This document shows, piece by piece, positions 43,795-55,317 of a DNA stretch of 64,000 nucleotides (the first letter of the stretch is position 1; each line of letters starts with the position of its first letter). The notes below the pieces were generated by a model. It was given only the letters and a program-made list of their open reading frames with translations. It was not told the origin of the DNA and ran no database searches. Origin of the DNA: Lobosporangium transversale (lineage: Eukaryota > Mortierellomycota > Mortierellomycetes > Mortierellales > Mortierellaceae); the NCBI RefSeq assembly GCF_002105155.1, contig NW_019029045.1, positions 1-64,000 on the forward strand, read 5' to 3'. The position numbers and the translations under genes are program-made.

Positions 43795-44262
43795 ATGAAC
43801 CAGACTGTTAACAACACTATGACGCCTTCCATTCAGCTCTCACATGACGAGGACACTCGTGGCCGCCGTACATCATCGGTTATTCCTCTGACCAAGTCCT
43901 TAACATCCGATTCAGCCAAGAGTCGTCGCTCCTCACTACGTGCATTTGCAGAGCGTCTTCGCTCCCGTTCAGCTTCTCAAGCTCGTTCCCCCACATCCTC
44001 ACGTAGCAGCTTCGACGATAATGATCAGCGCGATGAATTCAAGTATTCTCGACGCAGATCATCCGAGATTAAGGGCGACTATGCAGATGTCGTCCGTGCC
44101 CAGGCCTTGTTTGTAGACAAACTAAGAGAGGAGCAGCTTAAGAAGGGAATTACTCATAATGCTGATGGCCTACCCATCCCTCCCCCTATCGAGCAACGTG
44201 AACGTCGCCGATCAAGCTTTACGCAGGCTCTGGGTTTGGACAAACCATTGCTTGCTCGTTAA
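43795..44262 (+). CDS. RS-rich family protein 4 (155 aa)
   Basis: Single exon and the most compact member, showing the family plan without extra linkers. RGRRTSSVIPLT (22-33), SRRSSLRAFAERLRSRS (43-59), YSRRRSSEIKGDYADVVRAQ then DKLREEQLKKGITHNADG then LPIPPP (84-131), RRRSSFTQALGLDKPLLAR (137-155). No membrane segment, signal peptide or known domain is visible. The conserved helix (ADVVRAQALFVDKLREEQ) is charged and amphipathic and could mediate a protein contact. Best template for a family profile. Confidence 0.87.
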   Translation: MNQTVNNTMTPSIQLSHDEDTRGRRTSSVIPLTKSLTSDSAKSRRSSLRAFAERLRSRSASQARSPTSSRSSFDDNDQRDEFKYSRRRSSEIKGDYADVVRAQALFVDKLREEQLKKGITHNADGLPIPPPIEQRERRRSSFTQALGLDKPLLAR

Positions 44263-44527
44263 AAAAACGCCTATCCTGTCTTTTACTTCAATACGCTTCT
44301 TCTCTACTCTCTTAACCTTCTACTCAGCTCTTCTTTTGTCTATAACCAATTTATAGTAGATACACATTGTACAATAGTTTTCTAAAATATATTTGAATAA
44401 TATAATAAGTAATTAAAGAAACATTATGTAATCCAAATGCCTGATCGCTATCTTGACAGAAGTTGATAAATATCAACATGTAATTTATAGCACTTATTGC
44501 TTAGTATACATATACAAGTTTTATTTC

Positions 44528-45692
44528 TTACGTGGGTGCTTTATTCAATACCTGGAGTTTAGAACTTATTTTTATAAAATCTTCTTTCTGTTCTAATTGA
44601 CGTACCCGGAAACCCACTCCTTTTCCGCCCTCACGTACGGTCGCTTCTCCGGCGGCTGCAACTAAAACCTCCCAGAGGTGGCTTGTAAATCTTCGAGCGT
44701 TGATCTCCGTTAGTCCCCATGAAACAAGAAGTTCTTCACAGGCCAGCCCACTGAGTTCTCGATGTTCCAATAATGTGCACAGAGTTGTTCCAATAATCGG
44801 TAAATGGATGTGCTCGATATCCATATCAAATGCCTAAGTTTTTTTTTTTTTTTTTTTTTTAAATTTTTAAAAAAAAGAAAAAAGAAATGTATAGTGAATC
44901 ATAGTGAAGATCAGATCTGCAAGAGGATTTATACTTCTCCAATTTCTAGATATCGTAATGCTTCTCTCTTTGATAAAAATGCCTACCGCCTGAATCATAA
45001 GTGTAATATATGGCGCAATCTTCTCCCAATCAATCCGCGAACGGACTATCCTGAGAGAGAATGCTGTAGGGATATTTCTTTTCAGATTGTGCTCAATTTC
45101 TACTTGACATTCCCAATGATGTTTACGCATCGCTTTGAGTTGACTTTTCTGTCGCGCTGTCGTAGGCTTTGTAAGGACCATCAGCCGTCGCCTGGATGAT
45201 AATGATGGCGACGATGATGAATTACTGTTATTTCCCTGATGAAGTTCCATATGTGCCTTATTGGTGATGTACCATTGTTCAACTTTTTCATCAAGGACCT
45301 CAGATTCGTTTGTAGAGTATGGCTCTACTAAAGACAGTGATGACGGTGATGTTGTCGGACGGACAGTTGCTATGGATTTGGATCCAGATCCAGATTTTGC
45401 TTTTGCTCTTGCTTTCTTAGATGCTGATTTAGCCTTAGTTTTCTCTTCTCGAGATAGTGATGATTGAAGGTGCCTCGTGGTCTGCGGTCGTGGCCCAATT
45501 ACAAATGGATTTTCTGAATACCGATCTTTATTGGTTTCTGCAAAAGATATGGCGGTCCTGAAGAGTGATTCAAGTAAACATTTCGACGTAGGTTTGACTG
45601 ACCGTCTCGGTTTTGATTTTTTTGTTTGCTTTCCTTGTTGTTGAATGGATAATGATGTTTGATCACTTCCTAATGTTTTATGGATATCAGTC

Positions 45693-45735
<43 letters not shown>

Positions 45736-46314
45736 CGGTTGTACCTACAGTATCGGTAGTTCCGATAGTTGTAGCTGCCATGCTTATATCTTGCGACTCC
45801 TTGTTAATGTCAACATTAGTGACGAACTGTGGCTGCATATTAGTCGTCGTTTGGTATCCCTGAGTGGATACTCGTCTCACTCCTTGAGTAGGAGATTTTG
45901 TGGAGATTGACTTTGGCCCTATCGATCTTCCATAGGGGACTGATTTCTGGATCGAAAATGCTATCTTTGGTTCAGTCACTACAGCGGGTTGATCAACCAT
46001 AATGTTCTCCATCTTTGTCATAAAGGAAGCATCTAAAAAATAGAGAAGCCAGAAGGAGATTTCATTTTTATTTTTATTTTTTATTGTTAGATTTATTATG
46101 TTTCTATACACAAAAAGGGATTGCTCCATAGGCTTGAAATAAAGAAAGAGGAAAGATATGTATCTTTCACATAAGGCTTACTCTTATCTGGAAGAATGTG
46201 GCTCATTTTGCACTTTTTCTTATAACGACATTTGCCATGCTTGAAAAAGAGCAAACACACTTCATTTCCAAATGGATCCAAAAGAGGTGGCGGTTTTGCG
46301 CTTTCAGCGCTCAT
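44528..46314 (-). CDS. CCCH zinc-finger protein (494 aa)
   Basis: Exons on the minus strand: 46182..46314, 44987..46032 and 44528..44833, all junctions GT-AG and in phase. The N-terminus has one CCCH finger: C at EVC, eight residues, C, five residues (RYKKK), C, three residues, H. This is a C-x8-C-x5-C-x3-H finger of the RNA-binding type. The middle is Ser/Thr/Lys-rich and includes a Thr15 tract coded by a triplet repeat (about 45690-45740) and a Lys/Ala-rich basic segment (EEKTKAKSASKKARAKAKSG). The last exon encodes a helical domain (LPIIGTTLCTLLEH through RRFTSHLWEVLVAAAGEA). I cannot place it in a named family; RNA binding is inferred from the finger. An A run in sense precedes the last acceptor. 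Confidence 0.75.
45690..45740 (-). repeat. Triplet repeat coding Thr15
   Basis: (GTA)n on +, read as ACT-type Thr codons on the minus strand inside the CCCH protein. Such repeats change length easily. Confidence 0.85.
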
Positions 46315-46929
46315 TATGGTTGTTTAACGGTAAGAATGAGAGGTGTAATGTTTCGAATGAAAGCAAGGAAATGTTTGGGAAGGAAACAACGATTTCACCC
46401 GAATAAAATATATGACTAAATAATTTGTGCCACTAATCTTTCTGGAAATTACCCTATTTTGGATTTTACACGCAGAACCACCTTGTGCAGGTCCATTCTG
46501 GTAGGTCCTACTAATCAGCCCCATAGAATGAAGTTCAGAGATGCAAAAATGTTTCGTCTGTTGTATCCTTCTTTTGTTTTACAATCAATTCCAACATTGG
46601 CATATCGAAATATTTCGGCTGTCAGTTAACCATAAAAAAAGAAAGGAAACAGTTGATTAATACAAAATACAACTAACAAAATATTAAAAATATTTGCATA
46701 TTCGGAAGCAGAATTCCAACAAATCCTCACTCAGCAAGTGATATTTTTGGCCATATCAACGCTTTATCTTCCTTCCAAGGCACAACAGTACTCTTAGTCA
46801 AGAACAAGGATGATGAAGGATCATCATTGTGAAGAATTTGTTTGGAGGATTCCATTTTCTTGCTAGTATATATTACCACAGAGAAATAAAAATAAAAAAA
46901 AAAGGCATAGCTTTGTTTCTTACTTACAA
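46315..46929. other. Spacer between Gemin8-like 3' end and CCCH gene start
   Basis: 615 bp, both neighbours on the minus strand. It holds the CCCH promoter and the 3' UTR of the Gemin8-like gene. A perfect donor word, GTAAGTAAG, occurs two bases after the Gemin8-like stop codon. A possible acceptor near 46853, CTAGCAAG, precedes a short open frame. Confidence 0.45.
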
Positions 46930-48009
46930 TCAGCATCGCAAAGGCATGCTAGGCCAGTAAACAACTTGTTTCTGTCGATCTATTGGTTGACTGTTGTCGC
47001 TCTTTGATCGCTGTCTCTTGATCTCTCTTGATGTACCAGTAGCAATGGGGGATATCTGTGGCCCAAGACTATCTATGTACGACCGATTGACCAATCGCTC
47101 AAGCATTTCAATTGTCCATATTTCCGGACATTGTCCATAAAGACGTTCACGGAGCTTTTCAGTCCGATGGCTTTTCGAGTTTATAAAAGAATTATCCATA
47201 GGCGATGGCTCCTCATAGACACTATCGTGCCCATCATCAGAGTCGTTGCTATCGCTGTCATCATCAGAATCATCGACTTCTTTGGAATTACCGCCACCTT
47301 GCTGCTCTAATTCGGCTGGGCCATGATCACTTGTATTGTTAATGTTGATATCTGATTCCGCCCCACTGTCACCCTCATCAATTGCAAATCCAAGCTTGGT
47401 GAGTTTTCTTCGTTTTTTTCTACGTTTTTTCAGTCGCTCTTGCTCTAACAGAGCGGCTGCGGCCTTTTCTTGCCGAAACCGTCGCGAAAACTCAAAGATC
47501 TCAATTGCTTCCTTGCTTAATGGAGATGCTTGAAAGTCATTGTTATCTGACTTAGCATCAAGACTTGTATTCTGAACCTGTTCTTCATCAAGTGAGTCAA
47601 AGGACTCTTTTTCTTCTTTCTCAACGTTCTCGTGCTCATGAATGAGCTCTTGATAGGACGAGAAGTCAGTCATAGTGTCATATGCTGTAGGAACTGCCCC
47701 ATATTTATATTCGTATCCATTGTACGAGTTCTGACTAGACCAGGCCATGGGTGCACTGGCAATACCCGCGAAAAAAGTTTGTCGCTGAGCATCTGAAAAG
47801 TGTCGATCATGGAAGGAGCGAAACCTTAGCATTGGCGGTTGCTTATACGGGTCGGATAATCCATTCGAACGCGACTTAATCTGATCCATTTGTGGATTGA
47901 TGGCAAGATGTGGTGATCTTTTTTTATTTTTTTCTTTTTCGAGGTTTGATTCAATAGCGGAAGGAAGAAGGAAGTGATGATCAAACCTCCACTTGCTTTT
48001 GACATTCAT
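46930..48009 (-). CDS. Gemin8-like protein (359 aa), possible SMN-complex subunit
   Basis: Single exon from the ATG at 48009 to the stop at 46930. Two regions resemble Gemin8. One is an N-terminal aromatic segment (FSDAQRQTFFAGIASAPMAW). The other is the C-terminal pattern RLYGQCPEIWTIEMLERLV followed, after a linker, by VVYWPSMPLRC at the very end. In human Gemin8 the end is a similar tyrosine-tryptophan-proline motif preceded by a helix that contacts Gemin6/7. The middle is acidic and low complexity with a Lys/Arg-rich helix (RLKKRRKKRRKLTKLG). Gemin8 belongs to the SMN complex that loads Sm rings on snRNAs. The call rests on short motifs and is tentative. Divergent from the Treslin-like gene. 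Confidence 0.5.
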   Translation of the reverse strand: MNVKSKWRFDHHFLLPSAIESNLEKEKNKKRSPHLAINPQMDQIKSRSNGLSDPYKQPPMLRFRSFHDRHFSDAQRQTFFAGIASAPMAWSSQNSYNGYEYKYGAVPTAYDTMTDFSSYQELIHEHENVEKEEKESFDSLDEEQVQNTSLDAKSDNNDFQASPLSKEAIEIFEFSRRFRQEKAAAALLEQERLKKRRKKRRKLTKLGFAIDEGDSGAESDININNTSDHGPAELEQQGGGNSKEVDDSDDDSDSNDSDDGHDSVYEEPSPMDNSFINSKSHRTEKLRERLYGQCPEIWTIEMLERLVNRSYIDSLGPQISPIATGTSREIKRQRSKSDNSQPIDRQKQVVYWPSMPLRC

Positions 48010-48191
48010 TGTTGTTGATGGACGGGGTTAAGGGGGGAATCAGTGGCTGTGATCCCTTCCTTTGGGTATTTTGAAACGTTGCCACCAAAACGAAAAGGGT
48101 TGGTGACACATTCTTCAAACATCCAAAGGACTGGTCGACTAAGGACGAACGGAACGAATTGTGGGTTTACATTCGCAATTCAGCGTCCATA
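48010..48191. promoter_or_regulatory. Short bidirectional promoter, Gemin8-like (-) / Treslin-like (+)
   Basis: Only 182 bp separate the two start codons. No TATA box was seen. It is the shortest divergent gap in the window and must serve both genes. Confidence 0.6.
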
Positions 48192-50157
48192 ATGCTCTCT
48201 TTGGCATCACGCTCACATGTCACTTCTCATGTGAAAGCACCACTTAATGTTGTGCTCATCATCGACACTCATATGCCACCAAGTATTGACGAACTTCAGA
48301 CCAAGCGGGCAGTCATGTTTCTAAGACGCTCACTTATCAGGATCCTCCTCTACTTTCAGTGCAATATGGATGCTAACTTCCAATGGACTTTCCAGTTCTT
48401 CAACTCTCGCTTGCACCAGGATATTGGCTTAACTTCAAATAGGATGCTCCAAAGCTTGAGCATGAATAGTGTCGATAACTGCGTCGAGGAATTTCGTAGA
48501 ATAATTGCATCTGAATTATTAGTAGCTAGTTCGTCAGGAAAAGGGGGATTTGGAACTGGATCTGGGCCAGGAAGTGATAGAAGTGTATCACCATGCTATA
48601 ATTTGCGTCGACAACTTGTCCATTCATTGGCGGATTTTGGGCTCGATATTGCGTCCTATCAGTCCCCAATGAAACCTACAGCTACTTTTCTGCGCTCTCA
48701 ATCGGTACAAAAACATTTCCCACCTATCAATATCCGAAACTACATCTACGTTCTTTCACCCCTACCACAGAGTTGGACAGATATAGTGTTTTTCTTGGAA
48801 GGCAAGCGTCAGCCGCAAAAGGATTTTAGTACGATAGGCCCACGACGGAGTGACATTCTGGATGTACTCAACGGAGTGAAGGAAGCGTTTTTTGAACAGG
48901 GCCTTTGGGATCGGTTCTTGGATCAGCACACTAGTCTGAGCTGGATTGACACCAGTAATAAGGGTCATTCTGAGGATCTTACAAAGGTAAATTAAGTGTC
49001 TTGATTGTGCAGCAAAACATCAAGTGAGATTGTAGTTGACTCATATACTCTATTACATCTACTTAGGCCAGTACAAAGTTATCAGCAGTAGCACTTATTC
49101 GATCGACTCTGGAGCTAATCATGACAGCCTTTGGTGGACACATTATTCCACAACATATTCTCTGTCAGTCTCTTCTTGGCCGAGATATTTACTCTTTTGC
49201 TACAATATTCCAAGCTTTTCGGTCGCTTCACATCCATCCTGGCCTGGGTGTCAAGATGTCAAAGGATAATTGGCAAGCTCTTCCTTCAGCTTCCGATATT
49301 GTGCCTCTAAAGAGTGTCCATCCTGTTAATATAGTGTGGTCTGGTGATCTACTTTGTTCTGAGTCGTCTCAATGTAATTTTTTTTTTCTTTTTTCTTTTT
49401 TCTTTTTTCTTTTTGAACGCTAAATTTTTGTAGGCATCATGTCACACCCGAAGATTCTGTAGTTCTTAACCTGAGGTCTCATTTACACTCGCTTATTTTT
49501 AGTCGTCTGCGTGCTCGATATTGCTTCACCGCTACCCACTAGCACTATGGACAGTGGATCCACACCCATGACTGGTCCAATAAAGTCTTTACATGTTGTC
49601 AAACGATTCGCAAGTCGGGTATTAAACAGCAAACTGCATTCAATCAAGATTGCAAGTACAATGATATGCTTTCCCGGAAATAGCAATAGTGGCCCCTGCG
49701 AACATGGATCCTACCTGCTCAAGTCGCTACGGGCCAAGAATGACGTACTTCTTCTTCGAATTACTTTTCAATCTTTGACTCAAGAAGGATCAGGGAGCAA
49801 CGGTGAAGTATCAGGGCAAGATAGATCGGATACGGATGGAAATAATAATGAATCTCATAAATACACCTTCTTTGCTTTATTGCATGCGACTGTACCAGGA
49901 AGTGGCCTCGTGGAGGTTCTACAGGGCGATAATGGCTTTTTAACTGAGCTCCAACCAACTGCACAAGGCCAAAGGAAACGAGGCCAACCTTTTAGCATGG
50001 CCATGCTGGAGAAATCGTGGAGCAACCTTGGAGCTTTTATCGGAGTAGAAGAGAAGCGAGTCAAGTCAGGATCAGCGTATCAACTGGATAGTATGCCTTC
50101 TTGTATTATGAAGTGTTTCAAATTGCAACCAATAGCTCAAGAGGGTGCCATAGAACC

Positions 50158-50194
<37 letters not shown>

Positions 50195-52992
50195 CGCTGT
50201 CTTCACAATTTTGCATATTAATAAGTGTAGGCGCTGAATGACATCGTTTTTCAATAATAGGTGTCCTGTATCGAGGCCACTTCCAGGCGAAATGGTTGCA
50301 GATATTAACGAAACGTCTCTTGAGATAGAGCAAGTGGAAACCATTGATGATCTATGCTTGGGAATCCGAAAAACATACATCAAATACTTATATAATGATG
50401 AGGTACTGGGTAAAGCATTAAAACGCTGTGGTGTATCTTTTGCTTAAAGCCACCTATCATGATCATAAGAAGTGATGTTAACGAGTATATACCTATCTTT
50501 TTTCGCATTAGACTGTAACCGACTATGTTAAAAGATTAAATGCTGCAAGTAAAGAGATTACAGCGCTTGCCGCCAAGCAATTAGTTCCGTTAAAGGAGGC
50601 ACAGGTATGTAATAGATCATAAAAAACCCAAAGGATTATTTTTAGCTGCTGGACCTCTCATCCTGCTGACGCCTTTTATTTATTTATTTATTTATTTTAT
50701 AGCAAAAATTGATAGCATTTATCATTGAATTTCTCAGGATTTGGCCGTCGAGGATGGGATCAAAATATAGGCAAATTGCAAAGGAGCTTAACATTGGTAA
50801 ATTTACTGATTCAAAATCACAAGACAACTATGTGATTCTTGAGGACGAAAGGCCTCATTTGGACGCGTGGAAGGCCCATGTTATGAAGAATGTTAAGGAC
50901 GCAAACGTGCGTCTGAGTTTGAAGAAACTGAAAACTAAAGAGTAAGTTTTATTGAAAGCCGTTTTTAAAATCGATATGGGTGGCTGATATTTTTTGTTTA
51001 TGAAAGTCCACTGACTGATCTTTTATAATTTACTTTAGTACTCAGATTCAAGTTGTACAGAATCTACATATCCTTCTCTTGATTAACAAGTATGATCTTG
51101 AGGAAAACAGGCCTTTCAAGAAAGATCCAGGCGCATCAAAGGCTCTCAATCTCTTCATGGATGAGCTCTGCATTGCTGCCAGCTTAGAAGATCAGCCCAC
51201 TCCTGGGCTAATGAGTCCTCAAACACCAAGGAGTAAAGACATGGACTCTGCCAAAAAATTCTTTGTCCGGGTCATTTCACGATATTATGAATTGTCATTA
51301 CCCAAAATCGTCCAAAAGCTTTCGGTCAAATGTGGAGTCGAAAAAAGTCTGTTAACCTCCCCCAAGTCGTCTCGTAGCGCAAGACGCACTGGGATCCAGA
51401 GATCAATATCCATGGGTATTCTTCAGAAACCAACTCCTTTGGACCTTTCGTCATTAGTGTTAGAAGATGATAGTAGTGCGCCTTCTACAAGCAAGAGTAG
51501 TGCTTCGGCTGAAACTGACACTGTTACACCGAAATATGGTTTTCCTATGAGTCGACAACCAACGTCTGACAATACCTCCAAGAATGTACTGAATAGTTCA
51601 ATCTTTAGAAATCGTCAGGTAGTTATGACACGAGGGTCTGTGCAGGGCGTTGCTACAACCTTATCCACCAATTCAGCTCCTTCCGCAGCTGCAGCAAAAC
51701 CCAACGCAACCTCGATAAAGCCAGCTGCTGCACTATTGCGAGCAAAGACTATGAGCTCCATGGATGATCGTAAGTCAATTAAAGCTAATGAGCTTTGTAG
51801 TATTAGTGATTGCTATTTATTTATTTTAATTATATATTTTTATGTATTCTAGTCGAAGATGAAGATGCGCCACCAAAAATAGCGAGGCTCAAACTGAAGA
51901 AGTTTTACCATGATAAAGAGAGTGAGGAAGTACTTAAGGTAGTTACATTGTCTAGCAAATGCTTCTATTTAACCATCTGCAGCAGCAAGTATTCAATACG
52001 AAGGTACCTAACTTGGACAATCATATGATTCTTTTTAGCTATTTCGAAGGCAGCGACCTCTTTCAAAGGCTGATGCAATTGAAACAAACCCTTTCCTTGC
52101 ATCTGAAACGAAAGGAAGAAATGTGGAAGGGGGAGGAGACTACAATAACGATGACGATGACTTGGGTGCACTTGGGAAATATCTTCCTGGCAATGGTACT
52201 ACAACTTGGGGTGCCATAAAAAGTGTAAATATGCCTAACAGCTCTAGTGTTAATGTTAGCAGTAGCAGTATCAATGATGATATTCTCAAGAGCCCATCTA
52301 TGTTAGCAGCCCAAAATCGAGTACCACTCAAAAGCCGTGGATCCTCTCTCTCAGGATTGTATGGATCCACAGCATCACTGCCCATTGAAACAATCGTACC
52401 CACTACACCCCTAGGGGGTGAAGGGTTAGGTAGCATGGCAGAAGGACCCAGAACACCATCGACTCCGACAGGAAGAACTCAACTTCGTCGGTATGCATCT
52501 CAGCAGGTTTTTGGTACTGAGTACAATCAGTCTCTGAATAGTAGTCTTATCGTGCCATCAACACCATCAAGGCGCGTTCAGATTCAAGAGGGCCGTAATT
52601 TTGCGTCTCAAATTCGTGGCAGTTCATGGTTCGAGGCTGATTTGATGGGATCACCGGGCAAAAGGTCCCGGGCGGCAGGAGGCAGCGGTAGTGATGATGA
52701 GGACACATGGCTAGATGAGCACTTGCCACGGTCGCCGTCTCTTGGCTTACATCGTCGTCGACCTACAGCAGCACTTTCCCCATCGTACAAGCATCAAGGA
52801 CGGAGAGCCAAATTCTTTGAAGAACTGCGATCTATACGCCCTGATCGGAAAAGAGTCCATCTCGAGGCGCCTCTCAACGAGAAAAGTCCGATTGTGCACC
52901 CCAAGACCCTTGTTCCAGGCACACCGCCTTCATCTTTACCGACTACATTATCTGGAGGTAACGTGACTATGCCATGGATGGCGAAGGAATAG
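48192..52992 (+). CDS. Treslin/Sld3-like DNA replication initiation factor (1334 aa)
   Basis: Nine exons: 48192..48986, 49067..49373, 49503..50160, 50261..50402, 50512..50604, 50703..50941, 51039..51769, 51853..51938 and 52039..52992. All are GT-AG and in phase. The N-terminal domain resembles Treslin/TICRR: PLNVVLIIDTHMPP, RRSLIRILLYF, NFQWTFQFFNSR, and later LSWIDTSN. The middle (about residues 634-850) resembles the Sld3/Treslin Cdc45-binding domain: TQIQVVQNLHILLLINKYDL, FMDELCIAAS, and FFVRVISRYYELSLPKIVQKL. The C-terminus is disordered with many S/T-P sites (TPTGRTQLRR, TPSRRVQ, SPGKRSR), as expected for a CDK target. Sld3/Treslin recruits Cdc45 to origins and binds Dpb11/TopBP1 when phosphorylated. 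Donor of intron 3 is GT followed directly by a T33 run. Family call by motif memory. Confidence 0.72.
50162..50194 (+). repeat. T33 run at the 5' splice site of Treslin-like intron 3
   Basis: The intron begins with G followed by 33 T residues, so the donor is GTTTTT instead of GTAAGT-like. Phase across the junction (AG|GTTT ... AATAG|GTG) supports it. Confidence 0.8.
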
Positions 52993-53347
52993 AGGCGTTA
53001 CGGTGACAATAATGGAAAAAGACGCTGCCATAGCCCCTTGATAATAAAGCAAATTATAGTTTCGCCACATATTCCATGAAGATGAATCCTTTGATCATGT
53101 TACAGCAATTGTTGTACAACCTTCATGTTGGAAGTTCATGTAACGTGTGATGTGATATTGTGGTAAGATTCAAAGGGGAAAAAATGGCACTAGTAACAGG
53201 AAAGTGAGAGCAAACAAACAAGAAAACATTGAAGTTGGAACTGAAAATAGGGAATGGACTTGATGAGCTGATGAGGTTTTGTTTTAAGTGAATTTAAATG
53301 AATGAAGAAGAAGGAGGAAAATATTGGAGGGATATCGAAGGATGTCA

Positions 53348-53382
<35 letters not shown>

Positions 53383-55317
53383 GATGAAGGGGGAGGGCAC
53401 CCACTAAATAAGGATGTCAGGGACAAAGATGGATTTGAAACATAATCAACGAATGGGGATTGTTTAATCTAAGTATCCACAAATATGTGGACTATGTGTC
53501 AAATAAAAAACCATTGCGCCAAAGCAATAAAAAGATCGATGAATAAAAATAATTCATGTGCTTGGCCCGAGCAATGACCTCAGCTAATAGACCTATGAGG
53601 CCCATTAGATTGAAATATACTCAATTCAAAGTATACACATGTAAGTGATGGGAGGCTCTCACAATTTTTTAAATAAACACACACATCTACGAAGATAATG
53701 AGCCACTTTTCACATTGACCTTTTACTTAGTCTCATTCCCTCTCTCATGTATGACATCTGATATGCCTTTGTTCTTCTTAATTGCACCCTTGTCTCTCTT
53801 TCTCTCCTCTCTCTCACTCATTCTTCTTTTTTCTTTTCATTAACCTTCTTTCCTCTCTTGTTCTTTGCTTCGCCGACTCTGTGTGTTCAGTGCCACTATC
53901 TCTGCCTTTGCTCTTTTGTCGTCGATCCTCTTTCTTTTCTCAATCTGCTTCGCCAATTCGCATTCGCCCCTCTTGGCAAAGCACAGGAGAGACCACCGAC
54001 TAGCGGAGCAACCTCAGGAACAGCTAGGAACAGGAACAGGGACAGGAACAATCAGTAATAAGCTTCTATTTTAAACAATCATCATCATCTCATTGTTCAT
54101 TATCCATTACTCTATTTATTACCCACTCATCCGTTGATTTTGTTGCTGTAAGCATCTCCGACCTTTGGTATCCTTCTCTCCTCTGTCCCACCTTCCACTT
54201 CTCACCCAACATCAGTCCCTCTTATCTGTGCTTCCAACACATTCTCTTTCTCACTCTCTCACTTCCCCTCTTTTATTTTTCTCTTATTTTAATTCCACCT
54301 CTTGTCACTCACATCATTCCAACGTGTGTCCTCAGTTGGAATCGGGAATAACATCCGACAAGGAACTGATGTCCTAAAATCATTTACAACAAGTAATCAA
54401 CATGTTCAATTGTCCTCTATTCCATCCTCTAAATTGTCGTCTATTCTAAATTGAATCTGATTGGCTTCATGAAAAGATCATGTGCTTGATCGATTTATGA
54501 GAACATAAGCGCACATTACAAAATAAGAAGCAAAGCACTCTCTTGTCATCACAGTTCCTCACCAAAGGAAAAAATAAAGGATTAGTTCTGATGCTCAACT
54601 GTTTTTCCCACTTCTCGTTCCATCAGCGTCCGATCACCTTTCATTCGTCCCATTTGCTCATCCGTTTGTCGTCCTGATTTTAGTTTTGTGTTCTAACCAC
54701 AACCTGGTTGCTATTATTATTAAAGAATATCTTTATTACTGCACTCCTTCCTCTCTCCTTCTCTCTTCTCCTCTCATCTGCAGCTATCCTATCCTCCTAA
54801 GATTGGATTAACCCTCGCCTGCAGGCGCAGCCCTTTTTTTATTTCATTTTTTTGTAATTGCCTTTATTCCGTTGTCGTTAATCTTTATGCGTCTATGACG
54901 ACTTACAATTTGATGATTATGCATCAAACCACTTGCGCTTTGCCACCACAGTCGACTTCTTTTTCTTTGCCTGTTATACTACCACATCATGTGTGTACAC
55001 AACAAGATGACTTAATATTAAAACACAGCATATCCCCCTCTCCAAAAAAAAAAAAAAAAAAAAAAATCCAATCTTTCTTTGTCATCACATTGTTTTATAC
55101 TGACCTTATTTTGTTTTTGCTTTTCTCTGATCCTACTTTTCCATCGATTCTCTGTCTCTTCTACCTCTCCAATAGATCCGTGATTTCAATACATCAATTT
55201 GCCAGTTGCATCCAACATTTCCGGTATATCCTGTCATTTAGGCACGGTGGACGTACGCACGATCACTGCTCATCCTGAGTGTGTGTGTGAACACTAACGC
55301 TATACAGGCTACACAGT
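52993..55317. other. Long 5' region of the NUD1-like gene
   Basis: 2.3 kb without a supported gene. It contains an (AAAG)n microsatellite (about 53346-53382), long CT-rich stretches (53740-54330 and 54740-54785), and an A run at 55046-55066. The CT-rich layout suggests a long promoter or a spliced 5' UTR. ORFs here are low-complexity Ser/Leu/Phe frames. Confidence 0.5.
53346..53382. repeat. (AAAG)n microsatellite
   Basis: About nine consecutive AAAG units followed by GATGAAGG. It lies in non-coding DNA downstream of the Treslin-like gene. Confidence 0.9.

Noticed and set aside
53346-53382. (AAAG)n as telomeric or CRISPR repeat
   Set aside because: A simple microsatellite with no spacers and no telomeric unit.
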